DNA of 64,000 nt from Chitinophaga sp. 180180018-3. GTDB taxonomy: Bacteria > Bacteroidota > Bacteroidia > Chitinophagales > Chitinophagaceae. Below, piece by piece: positions 53,311 through 61,818 of the stretch. The notes below the pieces were generated by a model. The model searched no databases. It was not told the DNA's origin and saw only the letters and a program-made list of their open reading frames with translations. Made by a program: the position numbers and the translations under genes. Numbering within the stretch: the first letter of the stretch is position 1; every line of letters begins with the position of its first letter. The DNA lies in NCBI RefSeq assembly GCF_037893185.1, contig NZ_CP140772.1, positions 3,162,001 through 3,226,000 on the forward strand. Direction: 5' to 3'.

Positions 53311-53889
53311 ATGAATTTTAAAGTATGCGTTCCCGTAGGATTGCTGCTGCTGACGATGGCCTGTCATCAGCCCTCATCGCCCGATCAACAGGCCCCGGCT
53401 GCCGCCGGTGTTGCCCTGCAGGCTCCCTATAACCAGGTTTTCTATGATTCCCTTGGCTCCACCATGCAAACATATTTCCGCCTGGCGGAGGCTTTCACCG
53501 CTGCCGATAGTTCGAAAGCGGGTACAGAAGCGGCTTTACTGAAACTGCATGTAGATAGTTTGCCGGTTAACCTCCTGCAGATGGACAGTACCCATCTGGC
53601 GGGCGTGACGGGGATCACGGGCAGTATCAGCGCAGAACTGGCAGGACTGGCGGGTGAAAAGGGGTTGGAAGGAAAACGGTCTTCTTTTCAGATGGTATCC
53701 GATATGATGTTCGATCTTGTAAAAACTACCGGCTGGAAAGGACATACGGTTTACCGTGAATTCTGTCCGATGGCGGCAGAGGGCAATGGCGCCTACTGGC
53801 TGAGCGAAAAAGCAGCGATAAAAAATCCCTATTTCGGAGAAAAGATGCTGACCTGTGGAGAAACCCGGGATAGCCTGATTTATAAATAA
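53311..53889 (+). CDS. DUF3347 lipoprotein, probable copper-related protein
   Basis: 192 residues. A lipoprotein signal (Cys18 in LLTMACHQ) precedes a mostly helical domain ending in the DUF3347 signature: GHTVYREFCPMA (His145, Cys152, Met154), GAYWLSEKAAIKNPYFGEKMLTCG (Met179, Cys182). The His/Cys/Met set would suit copper(I) binding. DUF3347 domains occur alone and next to CusB-like efflux adaptors. The gene is 70 bases upstream of a TonB receptor on the same strand, suggesting shared metal handling. The metal is inferred. Confidence 0.8.
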   Translation: MNFKVCVPVGLLLLTMACHQPSSPDQQAPAAAGVALQAPYNQVFYDSLGSTMQTYFRLAEAFTAADSSKAGTEAALLKLHVDSLPVNLLQMDSTHLAGVTGITGSISAELAGLAGEKGLEGKRSSFQMVSDMMFDLVKTTGWKGHTVYREFCPMAAEGNGAYWLSEKAAIKNPYFGEKMLTCGETRDSLIYK

Positions 53890-53959
53890 CCGGTAGTTGT
53901 AACATAACCGGTAATTTGTAAATTACTGTCACTATTTTGGCTGTCCATGAAATAACGGT

Positions 53960-56323
53960 ATGTTGAAACGATGCAGTCCCTTTTTGTTGTTCTTCCTTGT
54001 GCTGTGTTCCTTTGGAGTGGCCAGGGGACAGCAATTCACCATTAGCGGGTTTATCAGGGATAGTACCAACGGCGAAACCCTGCCCGGAGCCGGGGTACAG
54101 GTATTGCATTCATCTTCCGGCGTACATACCAACAGCTACGGTTTTTATTCCATTACACTTCCTGCAGGCAATTATATCCTGCTGTTTTCATTTCTTGGCT
54201 ATGAGCCGAAAGCGATGGCGCTGACCCTTGATAAGGATATTACGCAGCATTTGCAATTGTCGCCCCGGATCTATCAGGCCCGGGAAGTAGTAGTGAAAGA
54301 TAAAAGACACGATGCCAACATACGCAGTACGGATATGGGCCGGGCGGAATTAACTGCCCTGCAGGCAAAGAAACTCCCGGCGCTGCTGGGAGAGGTGGAT
54401 ATGCTGAAAACCCTGCAGCTGATGCCTGGCGTACAGGCAGCAGGAGAGGGCAACGCCGGATTTTACGTGCGTGGCGGCGGTCCTGATCAGAACCTCATCC
54501 TGCTGGATGAAGCACCGGTTTATAACACCGGCCACCTTTTCGGTTTCTTCTCCGTATTTAATACGGATGCTATCCGCAATACCACGCTGATAAAAGGCGG
54601 AATGCCCGCCAATTACGGCGGGCGGCTTTCTTCTGTGGTGGATATCGCCATGAAGGAAGGGAATAATAAAACTTTCCAGGGAGAAGGCGGAATAGGGCTG
54701 ATCTCTTCGCGGCTGTCTTTCCAGGGGCCATTGAAAAAAGATAAAGCCTCCTTTATCGTCAGCGCCCGTCGTACCTACATCGATCTTATTACGAAACCCT
54801 TCATCAATAATACTACGTATAAGGGTTCCAGTTATTATTTCTACGATCTTAATGTGAAGATGAATTACATCCTTTCGGAAAAGGACCGGCTTTACCTGAG
54901 CGGCTACCTGGGACAGGATGTATTCAAGTTTCACAACAGCGACCGCTCCTTTGATGTAAAGATACCCTGGGGCAATACCACCGCTACTTTGCGATGGAAC
55001 CACGTTTTTACCAAAAAACTGTTCGCTAATACATCGCTGATCTATAACGATTACAAATTCCATGTCAGTACCCTGCAGAATAACTTCGATCTGCGATTAT
55101 CATCAGGTATCAGCGATGGCAACTTTAAAACTGATTTCGATTATTATCCGGGCGTGAAGCACCATGTGAAATTCGGCGTCAATTATATCTACCATACATT
55201 CACACCATCGACGGTTACCGGAAATCAGGATACCACGAAGTTCTCGCCGGAGACTGCATTCAAGAAATATGCACATGAGGCGGCGGTATATGTGATGGAC
55301 GACTGGGAACTATCGCCCTGGCTGCAACTGAATGCAGGATTACGTTACACCGGATTTATGCAGATAGGACCCTATACGCGGTATACGAAAAATGAAGCCG
55401 GGGGCAAAACAGATAGCGTCGTATACGGGCGCTGGCAGCGGGTAAAAGGTTACGGCGGACTTGAACCAAGGATCTCGCTTCGCTGGTCGTGGGATAATAA
55501 GAGTTCGGTGAAAGCGGCTGTCACGCGTAATTACCAGTTTATCCATCTTGTTTCCAATGCAGGCACCAGTTTGCCTACGGATGTATGGGTGCCCAGTACC
55601 TGGCGGGTGCAGCCGCAGGTAGCCTGGCAGTATTCCCTGGGTTACTTCCGCAATTTCAGGGACAATATGTTTGAAGCTTCTGCAGAAGTCTATTACAAGG
55701 ATATGCAGCACCAGATTGAGTATCGCGATGGTTACACCCCATCGTTGCGCGATCCGGAGGAGGATTTTGTATTCGGAAAAGGACAGGCCTATGGAATGGA
55801 GCTGTATATCAACAAGCGTAAAGGCCGGTTTACCGGCTGGCTGGGTTATACGCTGGCGTGGACCTGGCGGCAATTCCCGGATCTGAACGACGGCAAACGT
55901 TATCCGGCGAAATACGACCGCCGTCATGATCTGACGCTGGTAGGCACTTATGATCTCAATAAACGCTGGACGCTTTCCGGGACATTTATTTATGGCTCGG
56001 GGAATACCACCACGATGCCGGAAACCTTTTACTTTATAGAAACCACGCTGGTACAGGGTTACGGCAATATTAACGGCTACCGGATGGCGGCTTATCACCG
56101 CCTTGACCTGGCGGCAGTGTATACGCCGGTACCTAAGCGGCCGGACAGGCGTTTCCACGGCAGCTGGACGTTTTCCATCTACAATGTTTACAGTCGTCAG
56201 AACCCTTATTTCCTTTATCTCGATCAGGAGGGAAGTGCGGTGAATGGTACGCTGAAAGTAAGCGCTAAACAGGTATCCCTGTTTCCCATTATTCCGTCTG
56301 TTACCTATAATTTCAAATTTTAG
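53960..56323 (+). CDS. TonB-dependent outer-membrane receptor
   Basis: 787 residues. A signal peptide (1-24, GVARGQ) is followed by a carboxypeptidase-regulatory-like domain (about 26-105; FSFLGYEPKAM), a plug (about 125-230; GNAGFYVRGGGPDQNLILLDEAPVYN, GGMPANYGGRLSSVVDI) and a 22-strand-like barrel to the C-terminus (PSVTYNFKF). It follows the DUF3347 gene by 70 bases and may be co-transcribed. Ligand unknown; metal complexes are a reasonable guess from the neighbour only. Confidence 0.85.
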   Translation: MLKRCSPFLLFFLVLCSFGVARGQQFTISGFIRDSTNGETLPGAGVQVLHSSSGVHTNSYGFYSITLPAGNYILLFSFLGYEPKAMALTLDKDITQHLQLSPRIYQAREVVVKDKRHDANIRSTDMGRAELTALQAKKLPALLGEVDMLKTLQLMPGVQAAGEGNAGFYVRGGGPDQNLILLDEAPVYNTGHLFGFFSVFNTDAIRNTTLIKGGMPANYGGRLSSVVDIAMKEGNNKTFQGEGGIGLISSRLSFQGPLKKDKASFIVSARRTYIDLITKPFINNTTYKGSSYYFYDLNVKMNYILSEKDRLYLSGYLGQDVFKFHNSDRSFDVKIPWGNTTATLRWNHVFTKKLFANTSLIYNDYKFHVSTLQNNFDLRLSSGISDGNFKTDFDYYPGVKHHVKFGVNYIYHTFTPSTVTGNQDTTKFSPETAFKKYAHEAAVYVMDDWELSPWLQLNAGLRYTGFMQIGPYTRYTKNEAGGKTDSVVYGRWQRVKGYGGLEPRISLRWSWDNKSSVKAAVTRNYQFIHLVSNAGTSLPTDVWVPSTWRVQPQVAWQYSLGYFRNFRDNMFEASAEVYYKDMQHQIEYRDGYTPSLRDPEEDFVFGKGQAYGMELYINKRKGRFTGWLGYTLAWTWRQFPDLNDGKRYPAKYDRRHDLTLVGTYDLNKRWTLSGTFIYGSGNTTTMPETFYFIETTLVQGYGNINGYRMAAYHRLDLAAVYTPVPKRPDRRFHGSWTFSIYNVYSRQNPYFLYLDQEGSAVNGTLKVSAKQVSLFPIIPSVTYNFKF

Positions 56324-56627
56324 GAAGATGTATATAACGTTTTTGTGTTATAATGCAATCCTGCCAGCATCCCCATGCCCGCGCCCGTTACGTGATTGAT
56401 AGGTGTTGAATGATGTCTTCCTATATTTTATAACTATATTTTATTATTAATGTGAAGGGAAGATATAAATGACTGAGATAGGGCTGCTGTGCCGGTATTT
56501 ATTTTTAAAATCCTTTGATTCAATGCGATTGTTCACAAAAAGCTAACGAACTATTTCGTAACTTCGCAAACATTTTATAAAGGAAATATAGCCCATATGA
56601 AAAAGTGTGGAGCTAACAGCAAAACGT
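56324..56627. other. Intergenic region before thrS
   Basis: About 300 AT-rich bases. No terminator for the TonB receptor gene stands out. A weak TAACTTCG near 56561 resembles the -7 consensus. A 24-codon frame begins at ATG 56597 and overlaps the thrS start in another frame; I do not call it. Confidence 0.4.
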
Positions 56628-58568
56628 ATGATAAATATTACTTTTCCGGATGGCGCAGTTCGTCAGTATGAACAGGGAGTAACTGCATTGGACATTGCCA
56701 AATCCATCAGCGAGGGATTGGCACGTAAAGTTTTGGCAGCAAATATTAATGGGCAGGTAGTGGATGCTACACGCCCGATTACAACGGATAGCACGCTGCA
56801 ATTGCTGACCTGGCAGGATAGGGATGGTAAGGCAACGATGTGGCATTCCTCTGCACACCTGATGGCGGAAGCCCTGGAAGCGCTGTATCCTGGCGTGAAG
56901 CTGGGTTATGGCCCCTCTATTGAAAATGGATTTTACTACGATATAGACCTTGGCGACCGCACTATTTCCGAAGAAGACCTGAAGAAGGTAGAAGCGAAAA
57001 TGGCGGAGTTGTCTAAGCATAACAGCGAATATATCCGTAAGGAAGTCAGCAAGGCAGATGCCCTGACTTATTTCACAGAAAAGGGAGATCAATATAAGCT
57101 TGAAACGATCAATGAACTGGCAGATGGAAGCATCACCTTCTATACCCAGGGAGGCTTTACGGATCTTTGCCGCGGACCGCATATCCCGAACACCGGTTTT
57201 ATCAAATCCATCAAGCTGACCAGTATTGCCGGCGCTTACTGGAGGGGAAATGAAAAGAACAAAATGCTGACCCGCATCTACGGGATCACTTTCCCCAACC
57301 AGAAAGAGCTCGATGAATACCTGACACTGCTGGAAGAAGCCAAGAAAAGGGATCACCGTAAGCTGGGTAAGGAACTGGAGCTGTTTGCGTTTTCAGAAAA
57401 GGTAGGTCTGGGATTGCCCATGTGGCTGCCGAAGGGTGCGATGCTGCGGGAACGCCTGCAACGTTTCCTCCAGGAAGCGCAGATTGCCAGCGGCTACCTG
57501 CCGGTAGTAACTCCGCATATCGGTAACAAGAATTTGTATGTGACATCCGGTCACTATGAAAAATATGGCAAAGATAGTTTTCAGCCCATCCACACACCTG
57601 AAGAAGGTGAGGAGTTCATGCTGAAACCGATGAACTGTCCGCATCACTGCGAACTGTATAAAACTTCACCTAAGTCGTACAAAGACCTGCCGGTGCGCTT
57701 TGCCGAGTTCGGAACCGTTTACCGTTACGAACAGCATGGTGAGCTGCATGGGTTAACCCGCGTAAGAGGATTTACGCAGGATGATGCGCACCTGTTTTGC
57801 AGGCCTGATCAGGTGAAGGAAGAGTTCCAGAAAGTGATCGACCTGGTAATGTACGTATTCGAGAGTCTTAGCTTTACCGAGTATACTGCCCAGATTTCTT
57901 TACGCGATAAGGAAGACCGCAGCAAGTATATCGGAACGGAAGAAAACTGGGAGCTGGCGGAGCGTGCTATTATTGAGTCGGCAGCAGAGAAAGGACTGAA
58001 CACCGTGGTAGAATATGGCGAGGCGGCTTTTTATGGGCCTAAGCTCGATTTCATGGTGAAAGACGCCCTGGGCCGTAAGTGGCAGTTGGGAACCATCCAG
58101 GTAGATTACAACCTGCCGGAGCGTTTTGAGCTGGAGTATATCGGGGCCGATAACCAGAAACACCGTCCGGTGATGATTCACCGTGCTCCGTTCGGATCGC
58201 TGGAACGCTTTATCGCTGTGCTGATCGAACACTGTGCCGGTAAGTTCCCGCTTTGGCTGGCACCTACCCAGGTGAAGATTCTGCCGATCAGTGATAAGAG
58301 CCAGGAATACGCAGAAAAAGTGGCTGAATTGCTGAAAAAAGCGGAAATTCGCGCTGAGATTGACGAAAGAAGTGAAAAAATCGGTAAAAAGATCCGGGAA
58401 GCCGAACTGGCAAAGATTCCATACATGCTGGTACTCGGTGAAAAGGAAGCAGCCGATAACGTGGTAGCTGTTCGTCGACAGTCGAAAGGTGACCTCGGAA
58501 CCATGCAACCCGACCAGTTCATTGCACTGGTAAGCGAAGAGGTAGCGAACCGCAAACCGATTGAATAA
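56628..58568 (+). CDS. thrS: Threonyl-tRNA synthetase
   Basis: 646 residues from ATG 56628 (a GTG at 56607 would add seven residues not seen in the family). Domains in order: TGS (about 1-62), editing domain with [11 protein letters not shown] and the late Cys-His pair in DLCRGPHI, class II catalytic core with zinc ligands in [10 protein letters not shown], motif 2 [25 protein letters not shown] and motif 3 APFGSLERF, then the anticodon-binding domain (about 545-640). It charges tRNA-Thr in the cytosol. infC follows after 159 bases. Confidence 0.96.
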   Translation: MINITFPDGAVRQYEQGVTALDIAKSISEGLARKVLAANINGQVVDATRPITTDSTLQLLTWQDRDGKATMWHSSAHLMAEALEALYPGVKLGYGPSIENGFYYDIDLGDRTISEEDLKKVEAKMAELSKHNSEYIRKEVSKADALTYFTEKGDQYKLETINELADGSITFYTQGGFTDLCRGPHIPNTGFIKSIKLTSIAGAYWRGNEKNKMLTRIYGITFPNQKELDEYLTLLEEAKKRDHRKLGKELELFAFSEKVGLGLPMWLPKGAMLRERLQRFLQEAQIASGYLPVVTPHIGNKNLYVTSGHYEKYGKDSFQPIHTPEEGEEFMLKPMNCPHHCELYKTSPKSYKDLPVRFAEFGTVYRYEQHGELHGLTRVRGFTQDDAHLFCRPDQVKEEFQKVIDLVMYVFESLSFTEYTAQISLRDKEDRSKYIGTEENWELAERAIIESAAEKGLNTVVEYGEAAFYGPKLDFMVKDALGRKWQLGTIQVDYNLPERFELEYIGADNQKHRPVMIHRAPFGSLERFIAVLIEHCAGKFPLWLAPTQVKILPISDKSQEYAEKVAELLKKAEIRAEIDERSEKIGKKIREAELAKIPYMLVLGEKEAADNVVAVRRQSKGDLGTMQPDQFIALVSEEVANRKPIE

Positions 58569-58640
58569 ATGTGGAAAAAAGGTAAATAAAACATTGAACA
58601 TTCCGTAGACGGGGTATGTTTATTGCTGTGATTTTCCCCT

Positions 58641-58648
58641 TATTTTTG
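58641..58648 (+). promoter_or_regulatory. Candidate -7 element between thrS and infC
   Basis: TATTTTTG fits TAnnTTTG, 79 bases before the infC ATG, so infC may also have its own promoter. A CCATGG-centred inverted repeat (about 58662-58692) lies in the resulting leader. Confidence 0.35.
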
Positions 58649-58727
58649 TAAAAATTGTTTTTGGTCCATGGACGAATAATGGACCATGGACTAAATGGAC
58701 AATTATTAATTAATTTTAATTTTCTTA

Positions 58728-59411
58728 ATGCAACAAAGACCCAGACCAAGTTTTGGCGGTAACAACAATTTCCGGGGAAGGAATCCCAATTTCCGCAGGG
58801 AACAACAACAAGAGCACCGGACGAACAAGATGATACGTGTTCCTGAAGTACGTCTTGTAGGTGAAAATGTTGAAGTAGGCGTTTACAAAACAGAAGATGC
58901 GCAACGCATGGCAGATGAACAGGGTTTAGACCTGGTAGAGATCTCCCCAAATGCCGCACCTCCTGTTTGTCGTATCATCGACTACAATAAATTCCTTTAC
59001 GAAAAGAAGAAGAAGGAAAAAGAGATGAAGGCGAAGGCGCACAAAAGCGAAGTAAAAGAAATCCGCTTTACGCCTAACACCGACGATCACGACTTCGACT
59101 TTAAAGCAAAGCATGCTGAGAGCTTCCTGAAAGAAGGTAACAAGGTAAAAACCTATGTTCAGTTTAAGGGACGTGCTATCATGTTCAAAGAGCGTGGTGA
59201 GCTGATCCTGCTGAAGTTTGCTGAGCGTTTGGCCGAGTTTGGAGCACTGGAAAGCATGCCTACCATGGAAGGTAAGCGCATGATTGCCATTTTTGCACCG
59301 AAGGCAGCCAAGAAGAAGGAGAAGGAAGCGAAGGAGCCCAGGGAACCTAAAGAGAATAAGGCTAAAGCAACGCCTCCTGCTGCAGAAAGCACAGGGGAAG
59401 CTAACGCATAG
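58728..59411 (+). CDS. infC: Translation initiation factor IF-3
   Basis: 227 residues, with the normal two IF-3 domains (about 34-105: RVPEVRLVGENVEVGVYKTEDAQRMADEQGLDLVEISPNAAPPVCRIIDYNKF; about 110-195: KEIRFTPNTDDHDFDFKAKHAESFLKEGNKVK). A ~33-residue Arg/Asn/Gln-rich N-terminal extension and a ~35-residue Lys/Glu/Pro/Ala-rich C-terminal tail are typical of Bacteroidota. The start is a normal ATG, not the rare AUU of E. coli infC. The usual rpmI-rplT genes do not follow; a terminator does. Confidence 0.95.
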   Translation: MQQRPRPSFGGNNNFRGRNPNFRREQQQEHRTNKMIRVPEVRLVGENVEVGVYKTEDAQRMADEQGLDLVEISPNAAPPVCRIIDYNKFLYEKKKKEKEMKAKAHKSEVKEIRFTPNTDDHDFDFKAKHAESFLKEGNKVKTYVQFKGRAIMFKERGELILLKFAERLAEFGALESMPTMEGKRMIAIFAPKAAKKKEKEAKEPREPKENKAKATPPAAESTGEANA

Positions 59412-59430
59412 CCTGGTTATATCGCATAGA

Positions 59431-59475
59431 AAAGCAGCACTACGGGGTGTCAGAAGACCCCTGTTGTGCTGCTTT
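59431..59475 (+). terminator. Terminator of infC
   Basis: AAAGCAGCAC pairs with GTGCTGCTTT, with an inner GGGGT/ACCCC stem, 19 bases after the infC stop and ending in a short T-run. Confidence 0.85.
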
Positions 59476-59497
59476 ATTCATTCTGTGGTGAGTTCCT

Positions 59498-60022
59498 TCA
59501 GCTTTTTCCGATAGCTTTCAGCACTTTTGCCGCCCGGGATCTTATACCCGGGGTGGGATTGTTTTCCAGCTGATCTTCGATCAGCAGGCGGATTTCGTTT
59601 TTTATTTCGGGATATTCTTTCGCGAGGTTGGAGAGTACAGTCATGGAAAACGCTTTTACAGCAATCGTTTCTTCGGGTGCTTCGAGGAATGCGAAGCAAC
59701 AGTTCATGACAGGGCCGTGAAGACTTTCCGGGATGGTCAGGTGCTGCAGTATTCTCAACACATTTCTTTTCACGGCCACAGGTAATCCTTCTTCCTCCAT
59801 CCGGGCCACCATGGCCGGCAGGTGAGGAGGAAGCAGCCCGGGATGCTTAGCGGCTACCAGGCTGATGATCCAGGCTGCGCGCTGTACCACGCGGTATTCA
59901 TCTTCCAGAAACAAAGTTACCAGCTGCTGGAAACGTGAAGCGCTATGGCCTATCCAGGCTGTTATCATGTCGGAATGTTCACGGGAATTTTCCGCCAGTA
60001 TTTCTGCACGCAGGTCAGTCAT
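59498..60022 (-). CDS. HEAT-repeat protein
   Basis: 174 residues from ATG 60022 (a TTG at 60031 is also possible). Nearly all alpha-helical, with HEAT-like pairs such as DEYRVVQRAAWIISLVAAKHP, AVKRNVLRILQHLTIPE, AVKAFSMTVLSNLAKEYPEIKNE and PTPGIRSRAAKVLKAIGK. It is probably a protein-interaction scaffold; no catalytic residues. It follows the HD-domain gene by 24 bases on the same strand, so they form a two-gene operon. Confidence 0.75.
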   Translation of the reverse strand: MTDLRAEILAENSREHSDMITAWIGHSASRFQQLVTLFLEDEYRVVQRAAWIISLVAAKHPGLLPPHLPAMVARMEEEGLPVAVKRNVLRILQHLTIPESLHGPVMNCCFAFLEAPEETIAVKAFSMTVLSNLAKEYPEIKNEIRLLIEDQLENNPTPGIRSRAAKVLKAIGKS

Positions 60023-60046
60023 AACCGGCAAGTTACTACAGCAATT

Positions 60047-60637
60047 TCAATTTTCCGGTGGAGTGCCATTGGCAATAAGATAGGTAATCATTTTGCCGCG
60101 CATTCTTTCAAGGTCAGCTTCCTGTACAGGAATACCTGTTTCCTTTCCCATATCGTCCCATACGCGGATCTGGATGTATTGCTGAAACAGCGGATCGTTA
60201 CGGAAGGCAATGGCTTCGGCTTCCTGCATAGGGCCACCCTGGTATTCCAGGGTTTGTTTACTGGCATCAGAGAGTGTTTCATAGTAGGCGCTATCGGACC
60301 AGGTCAGGTAACGTTTGGCTGCCACATGACTGCCTACCAGTCTGGCCATCCGCTCCGGAAATCCACAGTCGAGCAGAAACCTGCTGCCAAGATTATCATG
60401 CGCCATATTACCCAGGTCACCCATAGGACTTTCATGTTCGAAAAAATGTCCGATATCATGGAGGAATGCTGCGATAATCATCTCATCGTTAAAACCGGTG
60501 TATTCAGCAATCAGCGCCGATTGCATCATATGCATAAGCATAGTCACCTGTTCGCCATATTCCTCGTTGCCATAACGTGTGTATAGCTCGAAAATCTTGT
60601 CAGTCACACTGTGTGCGTATTGTTCCTTATCAGCCAT
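60047..60637 (-). CDS. HD-domain protein resembling PhnZ-type diiron oxygenases
   Basis: 196 residues. Candidate metal ligands are His36, His60-Asp61 in FLHDIGH, His80, His104 and Asp161. Around them, SHVAAKRYL, SLE/LEYQGGPM and RVWDD closely follow the pattern of PhnZ/TmpB-like HD oxygenases, which cleave organophosphonates. Spacing also matches my memory of PhnZ (His34, His58, Asp59, His80, His104, Asp161). No phosphonate transporter or PhnY is nearby, so the substrate may be something else. It is followed by the HEAT protein gene. Confidence 0.75.
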   Translation of the reverse strand: MADKEQYAHSVTDKIFELYTRYGNEEYGEQVTMLMHMMQSALIAEYTGFNDEMIIAAFLHDIGHFFEHESPMGDLGNMAHDNLGSRFLLDCGFPERMARLVGSHVAAKRYLTWSDSAYYETLSDASKQTLEYQGGPMQEAEAIAFRNDPLFQQYIQIRVWDDMGKETGIPVQEADLERMRGKMITYLIANGTPPEN

Positions 60638-60783
60638 TTTCGTACGTTTATGAGGGTTAGTCCAGTTTTTCGCGGATATCGCAAATGTAACAGCTGTTAC
60701 AGCGAAAATAACATCCGTATTGTTATGTTTTTATTAAGAGCTAATAGTTGCTGGTTGCTGGCAACGGATAGCTAAAATTCTCC

Positions 60784-60791
60784 TACCTTTG
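60784..60791 (+). promoter_or_regulatory. -7 promoter element of the CDF transporter gene
   Basis: TACCTTTG fits TAnnTTTG. It lies 26 bases before the TTG start at 60817 and supports that start. Confidence 0.5.
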
Positions 60792-60816
60792 CCCTTTACT
60801 ACACAAAACCGAACCT

Positions 60817-61800
60817 TTGCTAAAGAAAGAACTACGCGTCATACTGGTGTCGCTGATTGTTAGTTTCGTGCTGACAGTAGCGAAATTTGGAGCTTACCTG
60901 ATGACCCATTCTGTTGCCATCCTCTCAGATGCCCTGGAGTCTATCATTAATGTAGTAGCTGGTGGTTTTGCCTGCTACAGTATTTACCTGGCAGGACAGC
61001 CAAAAGATACCAACCATCCGTACGGGCATGGTAAGGTAGAATTCTTTTCAATCGGCTTTGAAGGAGCTATGATTTTTTTTGCGGGGATATTGATTCTGGT
61101 AAAAGCGGCGCAGTACTTCCTTTTCCCAAGAGAGCTGCATGATATGGTGAATGGTTTATGGGTGGTGGGTAGCACTACTGTAGCCAACCTGGTGCTGGGG
61201 CTTTACCTGCTGCGCTGGGGGAAACAGCTGTCGTCGATTACCATATATGGTAACGGGCAGCATATCATGACAGACGTGTATAGCAGTACCGGTTTAATAG
61301 TAGCACTGGGTATCATTCACTTCACCGGCTGGAACTGGCTGGATCCCGCTGTTTCCGTGCTGATGGGCGTTCTTATCCTTACCAAAGGCTACCAGCTGAT
61401 GCGCCGTTCCATATCCGGCCTGATGGATGAAACAGATATGCAGACAGTAGACAAAGTTATTTCCATTCTTTCGCCGCATCGCCGCGAAAACTGGATCGAT
61501 ATACATAACATGCGTGTACAGCAATATGGCAACAACTATCACATCGATTGCCACGTAACTATGCCATATTACCTGGAGCTGAATGAGGCACACGATGAAA
61601 TGAAAAACATTGATAAGCTCGTGAACAGCGAGTTTCAGGGCAGTGAGGTAGAATTCTTTATTCATATGGATCCCTGCATTCCATCCTGTTGCCACTACTG
61701 CCTCAAACACAACTGTCCTGTAAGAAAACATGAATTTACCGGCAGGATAGAATGGGAGAGAGGGAATGTAATGCCGAACAGGAAACACGGAGATAATTAA
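60817..61800 (+). CDS. Cation diffusion facilitator (CDF) metal transporter
   Basis: 327 residues from TTG 60817 (no in-frame ATG before the first helix). It has six transmembrane helices within residues 1-~205. The metal-site motifs are SVAILSDALESIINV (TM2) and HPYGHGKVEFFS, and later GQHIMTDVYSSTGLIVAL (TM5). A cytosolic C-terminal domain (about 210-300) precedes a Cys/His-rich tail CIPSCCHYCLKHNCPVRKH that may bind metal. It exports divalent ions such as Zn, Fe or Mn in exchange for protons. The frame ends 18 bases before IS copy 2. Confidence 0.9.
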   Translation: MLKKELRVILVSLIVSFVLTVAKFGAYLMTHSVAILSDALESIINVVAGGFACYSIYLAGQPKDTNHPYGHGKVEFFSIGFEGAMIFFAGILILVKAAQYFLFPRELHDMVNGLWVVGSTTVANLVLGLYLLRWGKQLSSITIYGNGQHIMTDVYSSTGLIVALGIIHFTGWNWLDPAVSVLMGVLILTKGYQLMRRSISGLMDETDMQTVDKVISILSPHRRENWIDIHNMRVQQYGNNYHIDCHVTMPYYLELNEAHDEMKNIDKLVNSEFQGSEVEFFIHMDPCIPSCCHYCLKHNCPVRKHEFTGRIEWERGNVMPNRKHGDN

Positions 61801-61818
61801 GAATTACGAATTAGGAAT

